From: Acridotheres tristis
Taxonomy: Eukaryota; Chordata; Aves; Passeriformes; Sturnidae
DNA length: 64,000 bases
Direction of reading: 5' to 3'
Assembly (NCBI GenBank): GCA_037013685.1
Contig: CM072891.1
Location: forward strand, 4,750,501-4,814,500
Shown: positions 37,101 to 52,100 of the stretch, piece after piece
Layout of the letters: the number at the start of each line of letters is the position of its first letter
Numbering within the stretch: position 1 is the first letter of the stretch
Notes under the pieces: model-generated
Told to the model about the DNA's origin: nothing
Seen by the model: the letters and a program-made list of their open reading frames with translations, nothing else
Database searches by the model: none
Made by a program: the position numbers and the translations under genes

Positions 37101-40100
37101 ATAGAGGAAATTTCAACTGCATCAATATGAAGTAGATTGATTTGTGTGCTTTTAAAATCCATTTCAAATATAATCTGTTAAATGTCAGGCAGAGGCACAA
37201 ACAAGAATCTTTACAGTTAATAGATACACCTTTATGCTGAAGTGATTTTTCAGTTAATCTTACACTGAGTCTTGTATAATTTGCTGCCATTATGCATAAT
37301 GTTAATTGTTTCTTCATAGGCCTGGGCAAATTTGAATTCAAAAGTATCAGCAGCACAGCACAGTTTTTTCAGGCTTCCATGGATGAGAAATGACTGGCAG
37401 AAACTCCTGGAGCTTAATGAAAGTGTAATTTAACATATCTGAAGGCAATTTTGTCTTCCAGAAAGATGGTAGAAAAATGTAAAAAATGCGTAGGAAGTGA
37501 TTCAGTTGAAAATGCAGAAAAACATTTAAAGTATTTTGAATTTCTTGACTAGGCACAAATGTCACCTAGTTGTCAGAACAGTGAAGTGAATTTGAATTGT
37601 ATTACTTATTTTTGTAATGATTCACTGGGAGACACAAGTCAATTACATATGTCCCTCTTCACCATGTTTTTCCTGTTCAGAAAATAGACATGACAAGAAT
37701 CAAGAGGGATTAAAGAGGTTAATTTTCCTAAGGTTTGTAAATTGCTTTGGAATCTTTGGTGAGGAGCCAAAGCCTTGTTGGTTGTTATTTAAGCTGTTCA
37801 AAGAGAATTTTCTGAGTTGTCTGAAATTAGAACTTTTGAACATAAAAATCAGGTCTATCCTTAAAAGCTGTCATTTTGAGCAACTAGTTTGACACATCCT
37901 GAAATACTTTTATTTAATTGATTTGAAAAGTTTTAATATGGCATACTCAGAATTTTGCCTAAAAATTTTCAGAATTTTTTTAACACTTTTACTTTTCAAA
38001 GGAGTGTTAGAATATGGGCTGTTGCCTATTTTTTTATTGGTAACTGTGTTTATATGAAGAGATGCATAGTTCAGTAACTTTTTTCTGTGAGTTGATATAA
38101 ATACAGGAAGACTAAAAAAAGGTCTTGAGTGCTTGATGCATTTGAAGATACATACTTGTTTAACAAATTTATAGCACTCACAGTACCATCATTTTTTTAT
38201 TATTTTGTGTTGGTGGAATTCATGAATGTTTCCAGGTCCAATCTACATTATTGCTACAAGGCTCATTGCAGTGATGTCAGTTTCCAACACGTATCCCACC
38301 AATAAATGCCACTAAAAATAATTTACAAAAAAAAATTAGGTATTTCAAAGTTATCTCTCATGTAAAAAGAACTATATTTTGTGTTCTCATATAATATACA
38401 AATTTTCTATACTTTTGTACTACTTGGCACTTAGTAGAGAAAGAGAGAATGTTTTTATTGTGCTTTTGCTACTTACTAAATACAGAAAAAATTTTGCATT
38501 CTTTTGTTCAAAGGAAAAGGAAATTTATCGTTGGCCTGCCAGAGAATCATTGAAAACCATGCTGGCCTTGGGATGGAGCCTGGAAAGGACCAAGGAGGGA
38601 GGAGAAGCAACAATGTACCAGCGTGAAAATGAAAAGCTTCGAAGCATATCTCAGTCTAGTCAGGTAAGGTAGAATGCCTTCAGCTTAGAAAACAAAAAGA
38701 CTGTTCATTAATTTACTAATCAATTATAAACAAGTATGTCAATTTTATATTCTTTTAGTGAAAAGAAACTTTTATTAGAGTTCTAATATTGGAAGTCATG
38801 TCACTGTAATGAACACTATGCAACACTAAAGAGTGGATTCCAAAAATCTTTTAAGACCATGAGGCTATAGGAGACTATAGATATTAATTTTCTTAAAAGA
38901 ACTGAAAAGCTTTTTAATATAGTCATTCAAAGGAAACAGACAAAGCATTTGAAGTCTTTTATTTCATAAAAAATAAATCTAGCAATTTTCCTTCTTTGGT
39001 CAAAGTGAGGAGCCTAACATGGGCCTTTGCTAAGATTATAATTATGACTGAAAAATGAGATTGGAAATTTGATACAGTTTTTTCTTTCAATCTACAGGCA
39101 AAGTTTTCAGGTGATGATATATTTTTTTCAGTTTGTGGATTTTTGTAATTACACGTTGAAAATGCTGGACAATATGTCTTGGAGGAGGAAAGCTGTTCAA
39201 AATTATGACAAGTGTTGGTAAATTGTTATTTTACCCCTTGATGTGAATTGCACCCATTTGTACATAAATATAGTGAGAGTTAATAAAAGTTCATGGGGCA
39301 CAAGTCCTGGAAGGAGAGTGCAAAGCTGTGTCTCAAGCTAACTCCTTATGTACAATTGCACCAGCCCTGATCCTGTGAATATCAGGACCTGGCACCTTAA
39401 GCCTGGTTTGGGCTCCTTCTCCAAGTGCAGTATTTGCTTACCAAAAAGGGCCCCTGAGCACTCCATTGCAAGACAATAGTCCAGCATTTTTTTTCTCTCT
39501 TCAGCAAACCTCACTCCCTTACAGGAAATTCTGCTGTCTGAAATCTCTGCTTCTGGCCAGTTGAACTTGTTCTGCAGTTGGGCCTTCTTGCCCAAGAAGG
39601 TGTATGATAAAGACATGACAGAGTAGATGTTTTCAGCCCATAATTAACTTGAGTATATGTTTGAAATCACTGATTTTATACGTAACCATTCACATTTATC
39701 ATGCACCTCAAACAGGTTTTTGAACTGGAGCTTTCTCACTTAAACCAATTGAAGATTGTGTTAATATATTACACCTGCTTTTTCATAGTCTGTAAATTCC
39801 TCAGGAAAATAATTAGTCTTTTTGTTGTATAGTCTCATCCTTAGCACAGGGCTCACTCAGGCTGTTCTCACATGGTTCTGTCATGTTTTGAAGGCACACC
39901 TTGTATGTCTCATGATTGGTCTCCTCATAGGCTAAAAGCTTAGTTCTTTGCTTGTCACCTGTAGTGAATAGAAAACACTGAATATCTGCAGCAACCTGCA
40001 GCAACACTTCCACACTAGCAAACTAATTTTCTTAATCATCCAGTGCCTTCAGTACATTGCAAAATAGGTGAACAGTTTCTACAAGAAAGAGTAAAATTGG

Positions 40101-43100
40101 GAATGGTGTTACTCTAATCAGGTCAATGACAGAGATGTTGTAGTTGAATATTTGGTCCTTTTATCTGAAATTATTTTATCTGAGAATAATTTTCTTCTCT
40201 CCTGCAGGGAAATGGGTATAGCCCAACACCACTTGATCTGTCTAATGTGGCACTTTCTAGGGAGCTTCAGGTTTGTATTGGTGGTTTGCATATATTATGC
40301 TGAAAAGAATGGATGTACTTGGTTTCATTATTATTATTGAGTTGAATTTTGTCATGTTTTATGAGTGTATTTGTGACTGTAGTTATGATAAGCTCTTGTA
40401 GAAAGGGTGCATGCTATTTACATATTGAAAGATGAAATTTCTGCTGTTCATGACATTGGTACTTCTTGAGTTCCCAGAAAAAAATTAAGCACAATGCTAG
40501 GGAAGGGACTGTTAACAGCATGTTATAATATGAGTATCCTGTGCTTCAAAGAACTTCAAAGAACAGTTGAATATAGAAATTCCACTTAACAATGATGTGT
40601 TTTTATCACAAGAGTGTAGACTTTACTCAAGACTGTAAAATTATGTAGCATTACTGAATTTTTAATTGTCACCTAATCTTGCCTCTTGTTTTTTCTGATG
40701 CTAATGTAGGGAATGGTTGAGGTAATGGCAGAAAACTACCATAATATATGGGCCAAAAAGAAGAAAATGGAGTTGGAAAGCAAAGGTAAGCCACAATCCT
40801 GCAAACCACACCAAAAAAGACAAGGAGAATGAGGGAGAAGAAACAATCTGAAAGATGACAGTGTAAGACAATCAAAAATATATAGTTCCTTTTGTACATG
40901 AAGCAGAATAAACCTGAGAGCAGAAAAGCTTACAGTTCTTTCAATTTACTAAAGGTGGAGGTAGTCATCCTCTATTGGTACCTTATGACACACTGACAGC
41001 CAAGGAGAAATCACGGGACCGTGAAAAGGCACAAGAGCTGTTTAAATTCCTTCAAGTCAATGGAATAATCATATCTCGGTAAGTTGCACATTTTTTCAGA
41101 TGCTTGCTTGCATTCAGTGCACAAACCAGCATGTTAATCTCCTCTCACTGCAGACTGGCAGTCATTAACATAATTACCATTTGGCATTTCTTCTATGGAT
41201 CAGAGTTATTTTTATGTTCAGAAAGTCTCTTCTAAAACAGCATATTCAGGCAACATTTTTAATAAGTATGTGATCATAGTAAATACAAAATGTAACAGTA
41301 GGGTAATTAAACAAGAGGATAATTTGAAATGTCTAAGTTAGCAGCCAGCAGTGTCAGTAAGGACCATGGGAAAATTAATCTGAGGTCTGATACTGAAATA
41401 TATCTAGGTAAAACTGCTTAAAAAAACAAAACAACATTGGTTTGAGTTCTGTAAAGTAATAAGACAAATAATAAGACAAAGTGGGTACTAACTTCTACTC
41501 CAGCAAAAGCATAGACTTCCTTAGTTTTACTGTAACTGTGTCTCAAAATATGCTGGCCTGTGAGGACTTCTTACTGTAGTATGTGGCTTTATATGATGGA
41601 GCTGTGAATTACTACACTATAACTCTCCTCTTTTATTGTATGCGAAACACCTGAACACATAGGAAAGTTCAATTTTCTTGCATTAAGCATTTTTTGAAAT
41701 AAATTGTATTAATTAACAAATTTTTCTGTACACGCATAGAATCAGATCTTTCCTGTTTTCGTTTATTTCTACTTTCTTTTGAAAGTATACTCAGAAATTT
41801 ATAAAAATCAGTGTTTAAGATCTTCAAAATGTAACTTTGTTCCCTTCAAAAATTAATAATATTTCTAAGAGACAAGAAAACAGTTCTAAGTATACATTTC
41901 TGTATTACTACAGAGAAAAATTCCCTCCTGCCACATATGTATGGTCTCAGCCTGAGTCCAAATTGTAGGTATGCCACCAAATATTTTTATAACATCCATA
42001 GTTGCTTTGGAGCCATTGAATAAGTGTGGTGGGTTTAGCACTGGCTAAATCAGCAGTGCACCCACTAGAACTATTTACACATTTCCTGCTGTGAGATAGG
42101 ATTAGAAGGAAGGAAGCAAGTTCAAAAGCTGGTCTACTTAGTGCAAATAAATGATCTTCTGAAACACCAATGGAATTGCTTAGATTTTGCAGCTGCATGT
42201 ATTGGGTCACGAAATCATTTTTTTCAGTGTTATATAATAGGATAAATCAACTTGAAAAAGCATGTTCAAACTCTTTATTGATATGGGCAAAGAGTTTGAA
42301 GTGATTGCCTGTATAAGGATGAATCAAGATTATCCTCTTTTCAGTGTTTTCTTCAGATGAATATATACATATATATATATAATCTTTTAAAATACTCATT
42401 GCAATTATCACATTTCAAGATGTCATTCTTTAAAATGTTGGACTAATCATGAAAACATAGAAATTGTTTATAATTGGAAATGTATAGGCGGAACAGCATG
42501 TGTACTTTACATAGACCATCTGCCTCTGTTTTTGGGTTTTTTGCTCTTTGCTGAGAACATTTTTGAAACACTTTGTGTGTTTATGACATACAGATAAATC
42601 TCTCAGGCCTTACTCAAGTGCATATTAGAAACAACATGGTATTTTGTTAAGCATCTTTAAATCTCTGTAAGGACTTTGGATATTGTTTTTTATACTTCAC
42701 AGATCTATCAACATCTTTCAATATTTAGGAAAGTATGTGTAATCTCTTAGGAACCATGACTTCTTGTAAACTCAAAAAGAAAATATTTACAGCTACATCA
42801 CTGTAAATATACAGAAAATACAGATAAGTATTTAGTCTCCTTTGTGAGAGTGAGGCAGCAGAAGATGCCTCTCAAGCATACATAGCTGTTAATTCATACT
42901 AAATAATTTGATTGTACAGGTGATAAATTAATAGGGAGTCATAAAAGTATGCACACTAGAACTCTTAAAATAGATTTTTATTGATTTTTTTCACAAATTA
43001 AACTAAGATGGGACCTTAGAATCCTACTAAATTTGTGTTTAAAATGGAATTAAAATGTCTTCCTTGATTCTCTGGCTGTGTTCCCCCAGACTATAATTGT

Positions 43101-46100
43101 TTCTTTCTTCTTAACTGTGTTCTGACATAGACAAGAACATATATTTTATTATTGGATTTTTTTGTTGTTGTTAAAATTTCTGCTGCACCAACCTTCTTCC
43201 AGAATTACTTTTTTTGCTTGAATTTCTCTCATAGCTGTTTTCAAGCTGCTAGTCTAACCCATTTTACCTCCCTAATTTACTTCCATACCAGGGGTAAGGA
43301 CTCTCAGTACAAATGATCATTTTCTTGTACCACAGCAGTGAGTCCAGGAATTTTCCTTTTTTCTTCTTCCTTTCTTGTTTTTGCCTCAGTGCCACAAACT
43401 ACCAGTTCCTTCCTTCTTCCCTAGTTCTGACACACTGTTCAGCTGCTCTGTGGTCTGCATGTCCTTTGGCCAAGTTATTTTCTCTTAACTGATAAGGGCT
43501 AAGTCTTCCTATCTTACTCTTTGAAGAGGCTGTATAGAAGCAGATGAGGTAGCCATTTATGACTAACCAAGGGTTTTCCTTAATGTCACTCATTTACTTC
43601 CTCACTTCATAAAGCAGCTGGGTGTAACTAGCATCTACCAATAAAAAATCTCAATCAGAGTTTAGTTCTTTTGATATTAGAATAAACAGACTATGAAGTT
43701 GCAAACTAAACAAAAGAAGAGAACCTCAAGGAAATTAAGTTGAAAGAATTAATGACTTATGAAAGCAAGTATGTTTGAAAACGGAATAAATTAAAAAATG
43801 TATAGAATTAAGTGACTTCAAAAGGGTAATGAAAAAAAAAATCCCTGTTCTTGTCCTGGATACCAAGCATGGTTTGCAGATTTGTGGAATGAACCCTTAG
43901 CAATGAATTAGAGTTTGGCTACACTTCAGAGGAGCTTTGATAGTCTGGAGAAATGGGCTGACAGAAATCTTATGAAGTTGAACAAAGATAAATGCAAAGT
44001 CCTATACCTGGGATGGAATAATCCTAGGAATAGGGGAGCTGAGCCTGAGAGCATATGTACAGAAAAACTCTTTGAATTGTGCACACTGAACATGAATGAG
44101 GAACGTGTCCCTGTGATGATGAAAGCTGACTGTGTACTAGGCTTTATCAGCCAGTGTGTTCTGCAGGCGATGGATCATCAGATTCTGTCAGGAAGATTCT
44201 GTCCCATTTTTGGTTCTAAAGTCGCTCATGTGGGAAGCCACTGAGATGTTCTGTGGATGGATGCCTGTCATGCCAGGAGACGCTCTCAGGAGTGGCTGGA
44301 TTTTTTTGTTTTAAAATAGAAGGCTACAATAGGATTTATGTCTGTCTTCAACTACTTCATGCAGTGTTATAGAGAAAAATGAGGTCAAACACTAACTCCT
44401 CAAAAGTAATAAGTTGTTACAAGGAAAATTCCAGTTTGATATAAGAAAATATTTCACCATTATTTTTTCATGGTGAGGGTGGCCAGATATTATAGGGTCT
44501 TCAGGGTCATTATGAGATTTCAATCCTTGAACCTACTCAGTACATTATCATACAAGACTCTGAGCAACTTTGCCTTGTGGCTTTGCTTTGAGAGGGGACA
44601 TGGATCAGATGATTTTCAGAGGTTTCTTCCAACCTTAATTTGTGTGCAATCCTAAAGAATTTCAGAATTTCAGTAGGTTCATGTAGGTTTCATTTGTACT
44701 TAAAGTAAAGTTCAGTATTTTAAATCTAGTCCCAGACAACCACATGTATTTTTATTCTTCTTTAATATCTTGTGCGATCAGCCATGATTTAGGTAATGAA
44801 TTTATCTTAAAGAATAAATTATACATGCCTCTTTAGAAGTTATTGTATTCTGCTGAAGTTTTTCAAATACTTTAATAATAAAATAGTTTGCTACTTACGT
44901 TTACGTTTTCATTTAGTAGCTGAAATAATTTTGGCTTCATTCCTTCATAAAATTAAAGGACGAAATGAAGTTTAACAGTGATTAAACAAATGAAGGGTAG
45001 TTCATTTAGTACTTAGGCTGATTTTGTAAAGATGCAATTGCTGATTTCCCAAGCGCTTGGAATGTAAATGTGCCAGCAGTAGGAATTGAGTGACCAGTGC
45101 ATTACTTTGTTAGATTCAGATACATGATGGCTTTGTTTGTGTAATAAGGTAGCACTCTAAAGTTCTTATTCTAAAATATATGTATTTTGGATACTTTAAT
45201 CATAAGCTATTAAACCTCTTGTCAGTTCATTTTTCTCTTTTTCTTCCTGGATAGTGGGTAATTAAGAGCTACTATGGTCATTTTCTCCTTCTCATGAAAA
45301 TTTACCGTAATAAAAAATTAAGGCATGAAATACTTCATAGTACTGTCATAATTTGTACTACTGCCATCATCAATGCTACTTCTCTTAATCCTTTTCAAAA
45401 CAGGGGCCTGAATGACATGGAGTTGGATGCTTCATCCATGGAAAAGAGGTTTGCCTTTAAGTTTCTGAAGAAAATTTTAAAATATGTTGATTCTGCTCAA
45501 GAGTTTATTGCACATTTAGGTAAGTTGCGGATTTTATTTTTTAAAATCGTTAGAATTGCTGAAATTTAAATATTTGATTGTTAGGTTTATGTTTTTAGTG
45601 ATTGCTATTTTTATTGTATTTAAGAAACTTAAATAATTTATTTTAATTTTCAGATTAAATTCTTGAGCTTTTGTAACTAGCTAAACAGTTTCTGCTCTCT
45701 TATTTTTATATGAGTAAAACTAATTTTTATCTATAATTTTTATCTATCTATTTTTTAGTCTAGCTGAAAAATCTATTGTGTTATTTATTATTAGACAGCT
45801 TCTTACTTGTGTCTGCCTTGATTGTATCCTTGCAGAAGCCATTGTAACCAGTGGAAAAACTGAAAAATCTCCACATGACCAAGAAATAAAATTCTTTGCT
45901 AAAGTGAGTGATTATTTCATGCTTGTATATGTTCCACTATACAGAATATATAAATTTGTAATGTTAGACTGCTTTTTCCATAATGGAAATATATATTTTC
46001 AAATTTAAATGATAATTAATCAAACTGTTATCAAATATTTTGAAATGTCTTCAAAAATACCTCAGTATATTTGCTGGATTCAAATATTTCAAAATACTGC

Positions 46101-49100
46101 AATATATCTGTTTCTGTATGAGAAGGAACATAAAAACAAAAAAGCAGATAATTCATTACGTGATATTAAATACTCTCACTGAATATATAAATTTAATCTG
46201 ATTTTTTTTACAAGATATCACTGAAGTGCACATCATTTAATTAGCAGAAAGAAATACTCCTATGCAGTATTAGATACAAAACAGATATCTCTGTGGAAGT
46301 CTGTTTATTATCTATGAAATTTTGAATAAAATTTTAAGACTTTAGGTTTTAATTTACATGAGTTTGTGTCTGAAATAAAAAATACAGTTGATGCAGAACT
46401 TAAATTCTTTTTATGAACTTTGACTAACCGGAGCATTGCTGCTACATTTACCTAACTGGATTTTATGTCTGTATTTCTTAGGTTCTTTTGCCTTTGGTTG
46501 ATCAATACTTCACAAATCACTGCCTCTACTTCCTGTCTTCTCCATCAAAAACCCTCAGTAGCAGTGGATATGCATCAAATAAGGAAAAGGAAATGGTAGC
46601 AAGGTAAGTAAAAATTAAGATATCTGCAGAAGGGTTTTATTAAGATAACTAAAGGTCTCTTCTTAGATTATTGGAAAAGACAGTTCAAAACTTAGTTTCC
46701 TCACCTAGAAAGGGAATATTTTATTCCGCATGAGAATGGCAGTAATTGAATAAAACTTCTCATCTTGGCATTTTTTATATTCATATATATATATATATAT
46801 ATATACACAATTAAAGGGTTAAGTATACATAATAACTATTTCTTTTAAAACATGTAATTGTAGATGATAACATCAAAATACTAATAAACTGTTCTGTGAG
46901 GAGTGGAATTACTTCGTTTCTGATGGGGTTCTGTTTCATTGTTTGTGGCAGTTTCTGGTTGAAGCTTTTTCCACTGTTGGTTCATTTAAATGGTCTCACA
47001 TTTATTTAAATCTTCAGCTACAAAAAAGTTTCAAAAATACCAGGAGGGAGCTTTTTAGGGGGAAATATGTATTCTATACAAAATTACTGCTGCCCCTGAA
47101 CAAGTATTACTGGAATTTAATAATTATTGCATGTCTTTACTGTTTGGATAGAAACTGCCATTTGACACAAAGTTATTCTAGAAAATTCAGTTTTAAAAAA
47201 TCATCTTTTTATTTAGAAGGTGCTGCCTATATGAAAATATCCATTTCTCTTTTGTGCTATTACAATTTTAAAATAATATTAAATAATATTGGATTGTGTT
47301 CTAACTGTGACTGTAATTTAATAATTTGGCAGGTATTTTCTTCCCCTTGAGGTGTGCTGCTGGTTACTTTCTTTTGGAAATTTTGCATTGTAGTATTTCA
47401 AACTGTTTTACTTTCATGCTTTCTTAGTTTTGCTGCTAGTTTCTCAGAGTTTTTACTTTCCTTCACTGCATTAACCAGTTAACTGCTTTTTCCAGTGAAA
47501 GTAGATATAAAATTTGAAAGTAAAGGTTATTACATAAGATCAGGCCTAGGACTCAGCTTCCTAGATTCATTCTTCAGTTTCTCTCTCAACACATTTTTGC
47601 ATTTCTCTAAATTATTATTCCCCTTGGTTTCCATCTTCTGTGGGTGGCAGTCCATAGGGAGCAGTTGTGTGTAAGAGTGGTGAGTCCCCAGGGTTCTGCT
47701 TTACTCAGCTCTCAGGTATTTACAGACCTGCAAGACAGTCCTCCAGGAGCTGGGAAAGACAGCTCAGGCTCAGGAGAATGGAAGTGTCACTTAATTTCAT
47801 TTCAATTTCATGCTTCCTCTCTGAATACTCCTGTTACTTCCCTAAATTCAGTCAGGAAGAAGGACGTGTTCTAGGGCTAAAAAAGTGGCTTTGTGACGAC
47901 ACGTGAGTGGCTTTGTCATGGCACAAGTTAAGTGTCTAGCACATGTATCTGCTAGTATAACTGCAGAAATATCTTATAATTCTCTGTGCATCCTCCACTG
48001 AGAGAAGTGAATATCTAGCATTTTCATCTTATAGGGAGTATAGTATCTCCTTACCATTGTGAAGATAACAATAAAAATCTGTGGTTAGTATGAGACCATA
48101 CCAAGTCCTAAGGTACATGTTTCATTTTCTTATGTCCTAATTCCATTTGTAAAGTATGCAAATACTTTACATACCCAAATGATATGCAAGCCTGTCTAGC
48201 TGTCTTTGTTAAAGCAGCCCCTTTAATCTTTAGGGTAACAGGGTGCTGTATTCTCTTAATTTTCCTACTATTTTGACAGGTAGGTTAGATATGCAAGTAT
48301 CTGATATACTTACCAGAATCTCTTCTAGTGTGTATATATTTAGGATTCAAATTGTCATCATCAGAGGAAAAACATAGATTTATATATTCACAAAGGACTT
48401 TCTTGAAAATTATTTTAAATAGTATGAAGATGTTTAACATTCATTTCCTGCAGATACCATGTAAAATACTAAAATGTTTCTCATTTTTCTTGTTCTTACA
48501 AAAATAATTCTTATTCAGAAATAATAGCCATAAAGAATGACTCAGCCATATAGTATGCAATTGTTGAAAACAGCTGCCAAAAGAAAGTTTTAGATTTCGA
48601 GACACCTCTGAAGAGGTGAAGTATAGAAAATGAGAGATCTCAGGAACTTCAAAATGTTACTCTGCTTAATGCAGTTGACTGTTATCATCATATATCACTC
48701 AAAGTATGCTTTCCAGGACCTATGCTGTGTTTTCTTTTTCATATTCCTACCATTCTTTACCTCTTATTCTAATGAAATCTTTCATCTTTGTCTTATCTCG
48801 TTTTGCTTTCTCTCTGTTCTCCTCTACTTTAGCTTATTCTGCAAACTAGCTGCTCTTGTTAGACATAGGATCTCACTTTTTGGTAAGTTGTTAAGAAAGA
48901 GCTTGATAAAAATTTAAAGACTATATAACCGTTGTTTCTATCTTATCTGAAGATTTTCACAACTATAGGCAAAATTCTATTAAATGCTCCATAAGCTTCT
49001 AGTGAAATTAGTAAGGCAATTGAACATGGCTCTGAAGTTAACACTTAATAAAATACATAAAGTGTTAAAGCAGGAAGAAATAGCACATTGCCATATCTCC

Positions 49101-52100
49101 AGACTCCATGAAAAAATATCAGTGCTTTGCAGTTACTTCTAGCTTTTCAAAAGTAATCTTACACTGATTATTTTGATTTCTATCTTCCAACTCTTGAATC
49201 CAATAGACTAATTTCTCAACAGATATAAAGGGAATTTAAGGAAAAATAATACACCTCCTACAAAGATATTGGTAAAAAAAAAATTTTAAATTAATTTCAG
49301 TACTACAAGATACAGTTCAGAATGTTGCAAGATTAGATGAAAATGTATCCCAATAGACACAAGTTATTCTGTTTAGTTCTTATATGGAAATTGACTTTAA
49401 AGATTAAATGTTAGCCCTAGAACCAGACTTAACTCTTTCTCCAGTGACTTAAGGTGGGAGACTTAGGTAATGTTTTGTTTAAAATGTGCATCCCCAGTAA
49501 GGCCATTTTGGATCATTAGATGATGCTGTGTTTCCCGTGCTACTCTGCTCTCACAGAATGTCTTTCTAACCAGGTAGTGATTCTGCCACAATGGTGAACT
49601 GCCTGCACATCTTAGCTCAGTCTCTTGACACACGGTAAGTTTGCAACTTTGGTACCAACTGCAAACTAGGATGGTTTCAGGGCTTCTCAGGAGCCTTTGG
49701 ATTGTTTCTCTATTTTTTATTCTTTATTTGTAATCAATGATCTTAACAGCATCAACAATTCAGATATTATCCTCATATTATCAGATTTGTCTGAAGTGTT
49801 TCCTCTACATTTTTCTGCTCAATGTCTGTCATTCAACACTGAAAACACTTGTCAACCTTTCCAAGTTCATTTGAAAACTTTATGGGGAGATATAAATGGC
49901 ACAGTCATTGGAACTGAAAGTAGTGATACCTGCAGATATTAAGAAAAATTTAATGTATAATGTAAAATTTGTTATTAGAACTATGCAGAGTGTATTAATA
50001 CATGGGCATAGTTATACTTGCTAACTTGTAGTGTTTATCATTGAAATTATTATGTAGATTAAAACAGAGGCCAGAATAATTTTTGAATTTGAGCTATTTT
50101 TCTGGCCTGGTTAATTTACACATCAGGCTGATAATGAAGTTATTGTGAACTTATGAACAACACTGGAATCTTCACTAAGGTGTCAGAGAAGTGTGCAGAA
50201 AGACAAGGAATGGGACTCTGATTCTGGCATTGCAGTTGCATTTTCTAGATTTAGGATGCTTTGAAGTATCCTGACTTACAGACCTACTTATTGTGGCTCC
50301 CATAAAGTTATAGGAATTAAGGGTTGGGGGTTTTCAGAGTATTTTATAGAGGAGCTTTCTCATGACTTTCAACATTTACTGAGATGGCATTATCTTATTC
50401 AAAAGCAAATCACAAAAAACTGGAAAGGCAAGACTGTGGAATCAAGATCTTTGTTGTTATTATTTTGTATCAAATACTCAAAGTTAATTGTTGCTTATGC
50501 TGCTATGCAGATGGAAGTCCCCTTTTCTATTCATAATGTGAAGTTCTCTAATACATGTGGGTATATTCAAAGACTGACAGAATGTAACTAGCATGTACAT
50601 GTATCTCTATACAACTACTAAATATCACGACAAAGTTTATATTTTTTCCCTTATTATTTTTCAGAACTGTTATGAAATCAGGATCTGAGCTTGTTAAAGC
50701 GGGATTACGTGCCTTTTTTGAAAATGCAGCTGAAGACTTGGAAAAAACTTCAGAAAATCTTAAACTGGGCAAATTTACTCATTCACGAACACAAATCAAA
50801 GGTGTTTCACAGAATATCAATTATACTACAGTAGCACTGTTACCAATCTTAACATCAATTTTTGAACATATTTCACAATATCACTTTGGAATAGATTTAC
50901 TTTGTAAGTATTTTATTTTATTTCTTAATTTTATTGAGTTCTAATCCTACAAATGCTTTTTAGGAATGACTGCATGTATTCAAAGGGTGAAATTCTGTTT
51001 TCAGTAACATGCATATTTCCAGCATTAATTCTGAAATTAGCAGCATAGTACTTTATTTCTAGTACATGTTTAAAAATAATACTCAATAAGCTTAAAGTTA
51101 ATTATGCACTACATCTCTCCAAAAATTGGGAAAGAAATTAAAGTATCCCTTTAAGTGCTCTCTTAACAAATGTGTGGATGAGACTACTTTTCTATGTACA
51201 ATTTGTATTTCCTTATATTAAAGGAGACAACTTGCTATAAGTTTCCTGTGGATTTTCCCTTACAATGGAAAACCACTGTAGGTCTTGGAAATTAAACTTT
51301 CCCTATTTTTAGCATAAATGAGTTTAAAAATACTGAAACAACTCCTTGAGATTCAGCAATATACTGAATGGTCTTATATTCTAATATTTCTAATGTTTGT
51401 AATTATGTTCCAAAATTTTGTTTATATTTGGGTGGTTATCCATTAGAAGATGGATAACCATGAAAATACTTTCTTTTAAAATATGGTGAACTTTTAGATC
51501 ATGTACCTAAAGGTTAGACACACTGATGGTGTTTAGCTTAAAATAGTACTCTGCGAGTGTGATAACCTGGAATATCTTATTAACAAGTATCTGCTGTCCT
51601 CTTGGAATGATCTGGTAGGCTTTGCAGTGAATGTAGATGATAGACCAGGAATTAGAGACATTGAAGGTAAATACCATGTGGAGTATGGACAGTCAAACTG
51701 TTCAGTGATATATGTGCTAAAAGTTTTAGATACTGTTGAACTGATTTCATAAAACAGATGTTTGATATTTACAAAGTAAACTTGAGCTGAATAAATACTG
51801 ATCATGTATTTTTATTTTTCTCTAGTGGGTGATGTACAAGTTTCATGTTACAGAATTCTTTGTAGCCTCTATTCTCTTGGGACTGGGAAGAACATCTATG
51901 TTGAAAGGTATTGAGTGTAAAACTCAACATGCAAAATTTTCTCTTCTTTAGGAGTCTGTTGCTTAGGTAATAAAGTAGTTTGGATGAAAGATGAATTCGA
52001 AAGAGTGAGAGATGCTTAAAATACACTTTCCCTTGAAAATAGTTGCCTGTACTTCAGCATTCAATTCCACAGGGAGAAAGCCCACAACAGAAGTAAATAA

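Noticed and set aside
46943..47350. A 135-codon + strand open frame in an intron
   Set aside because: The product is rich in F, Y, L, I and K as expected from AT-rich sequence, with no motif or splice context linking it to RYR3.
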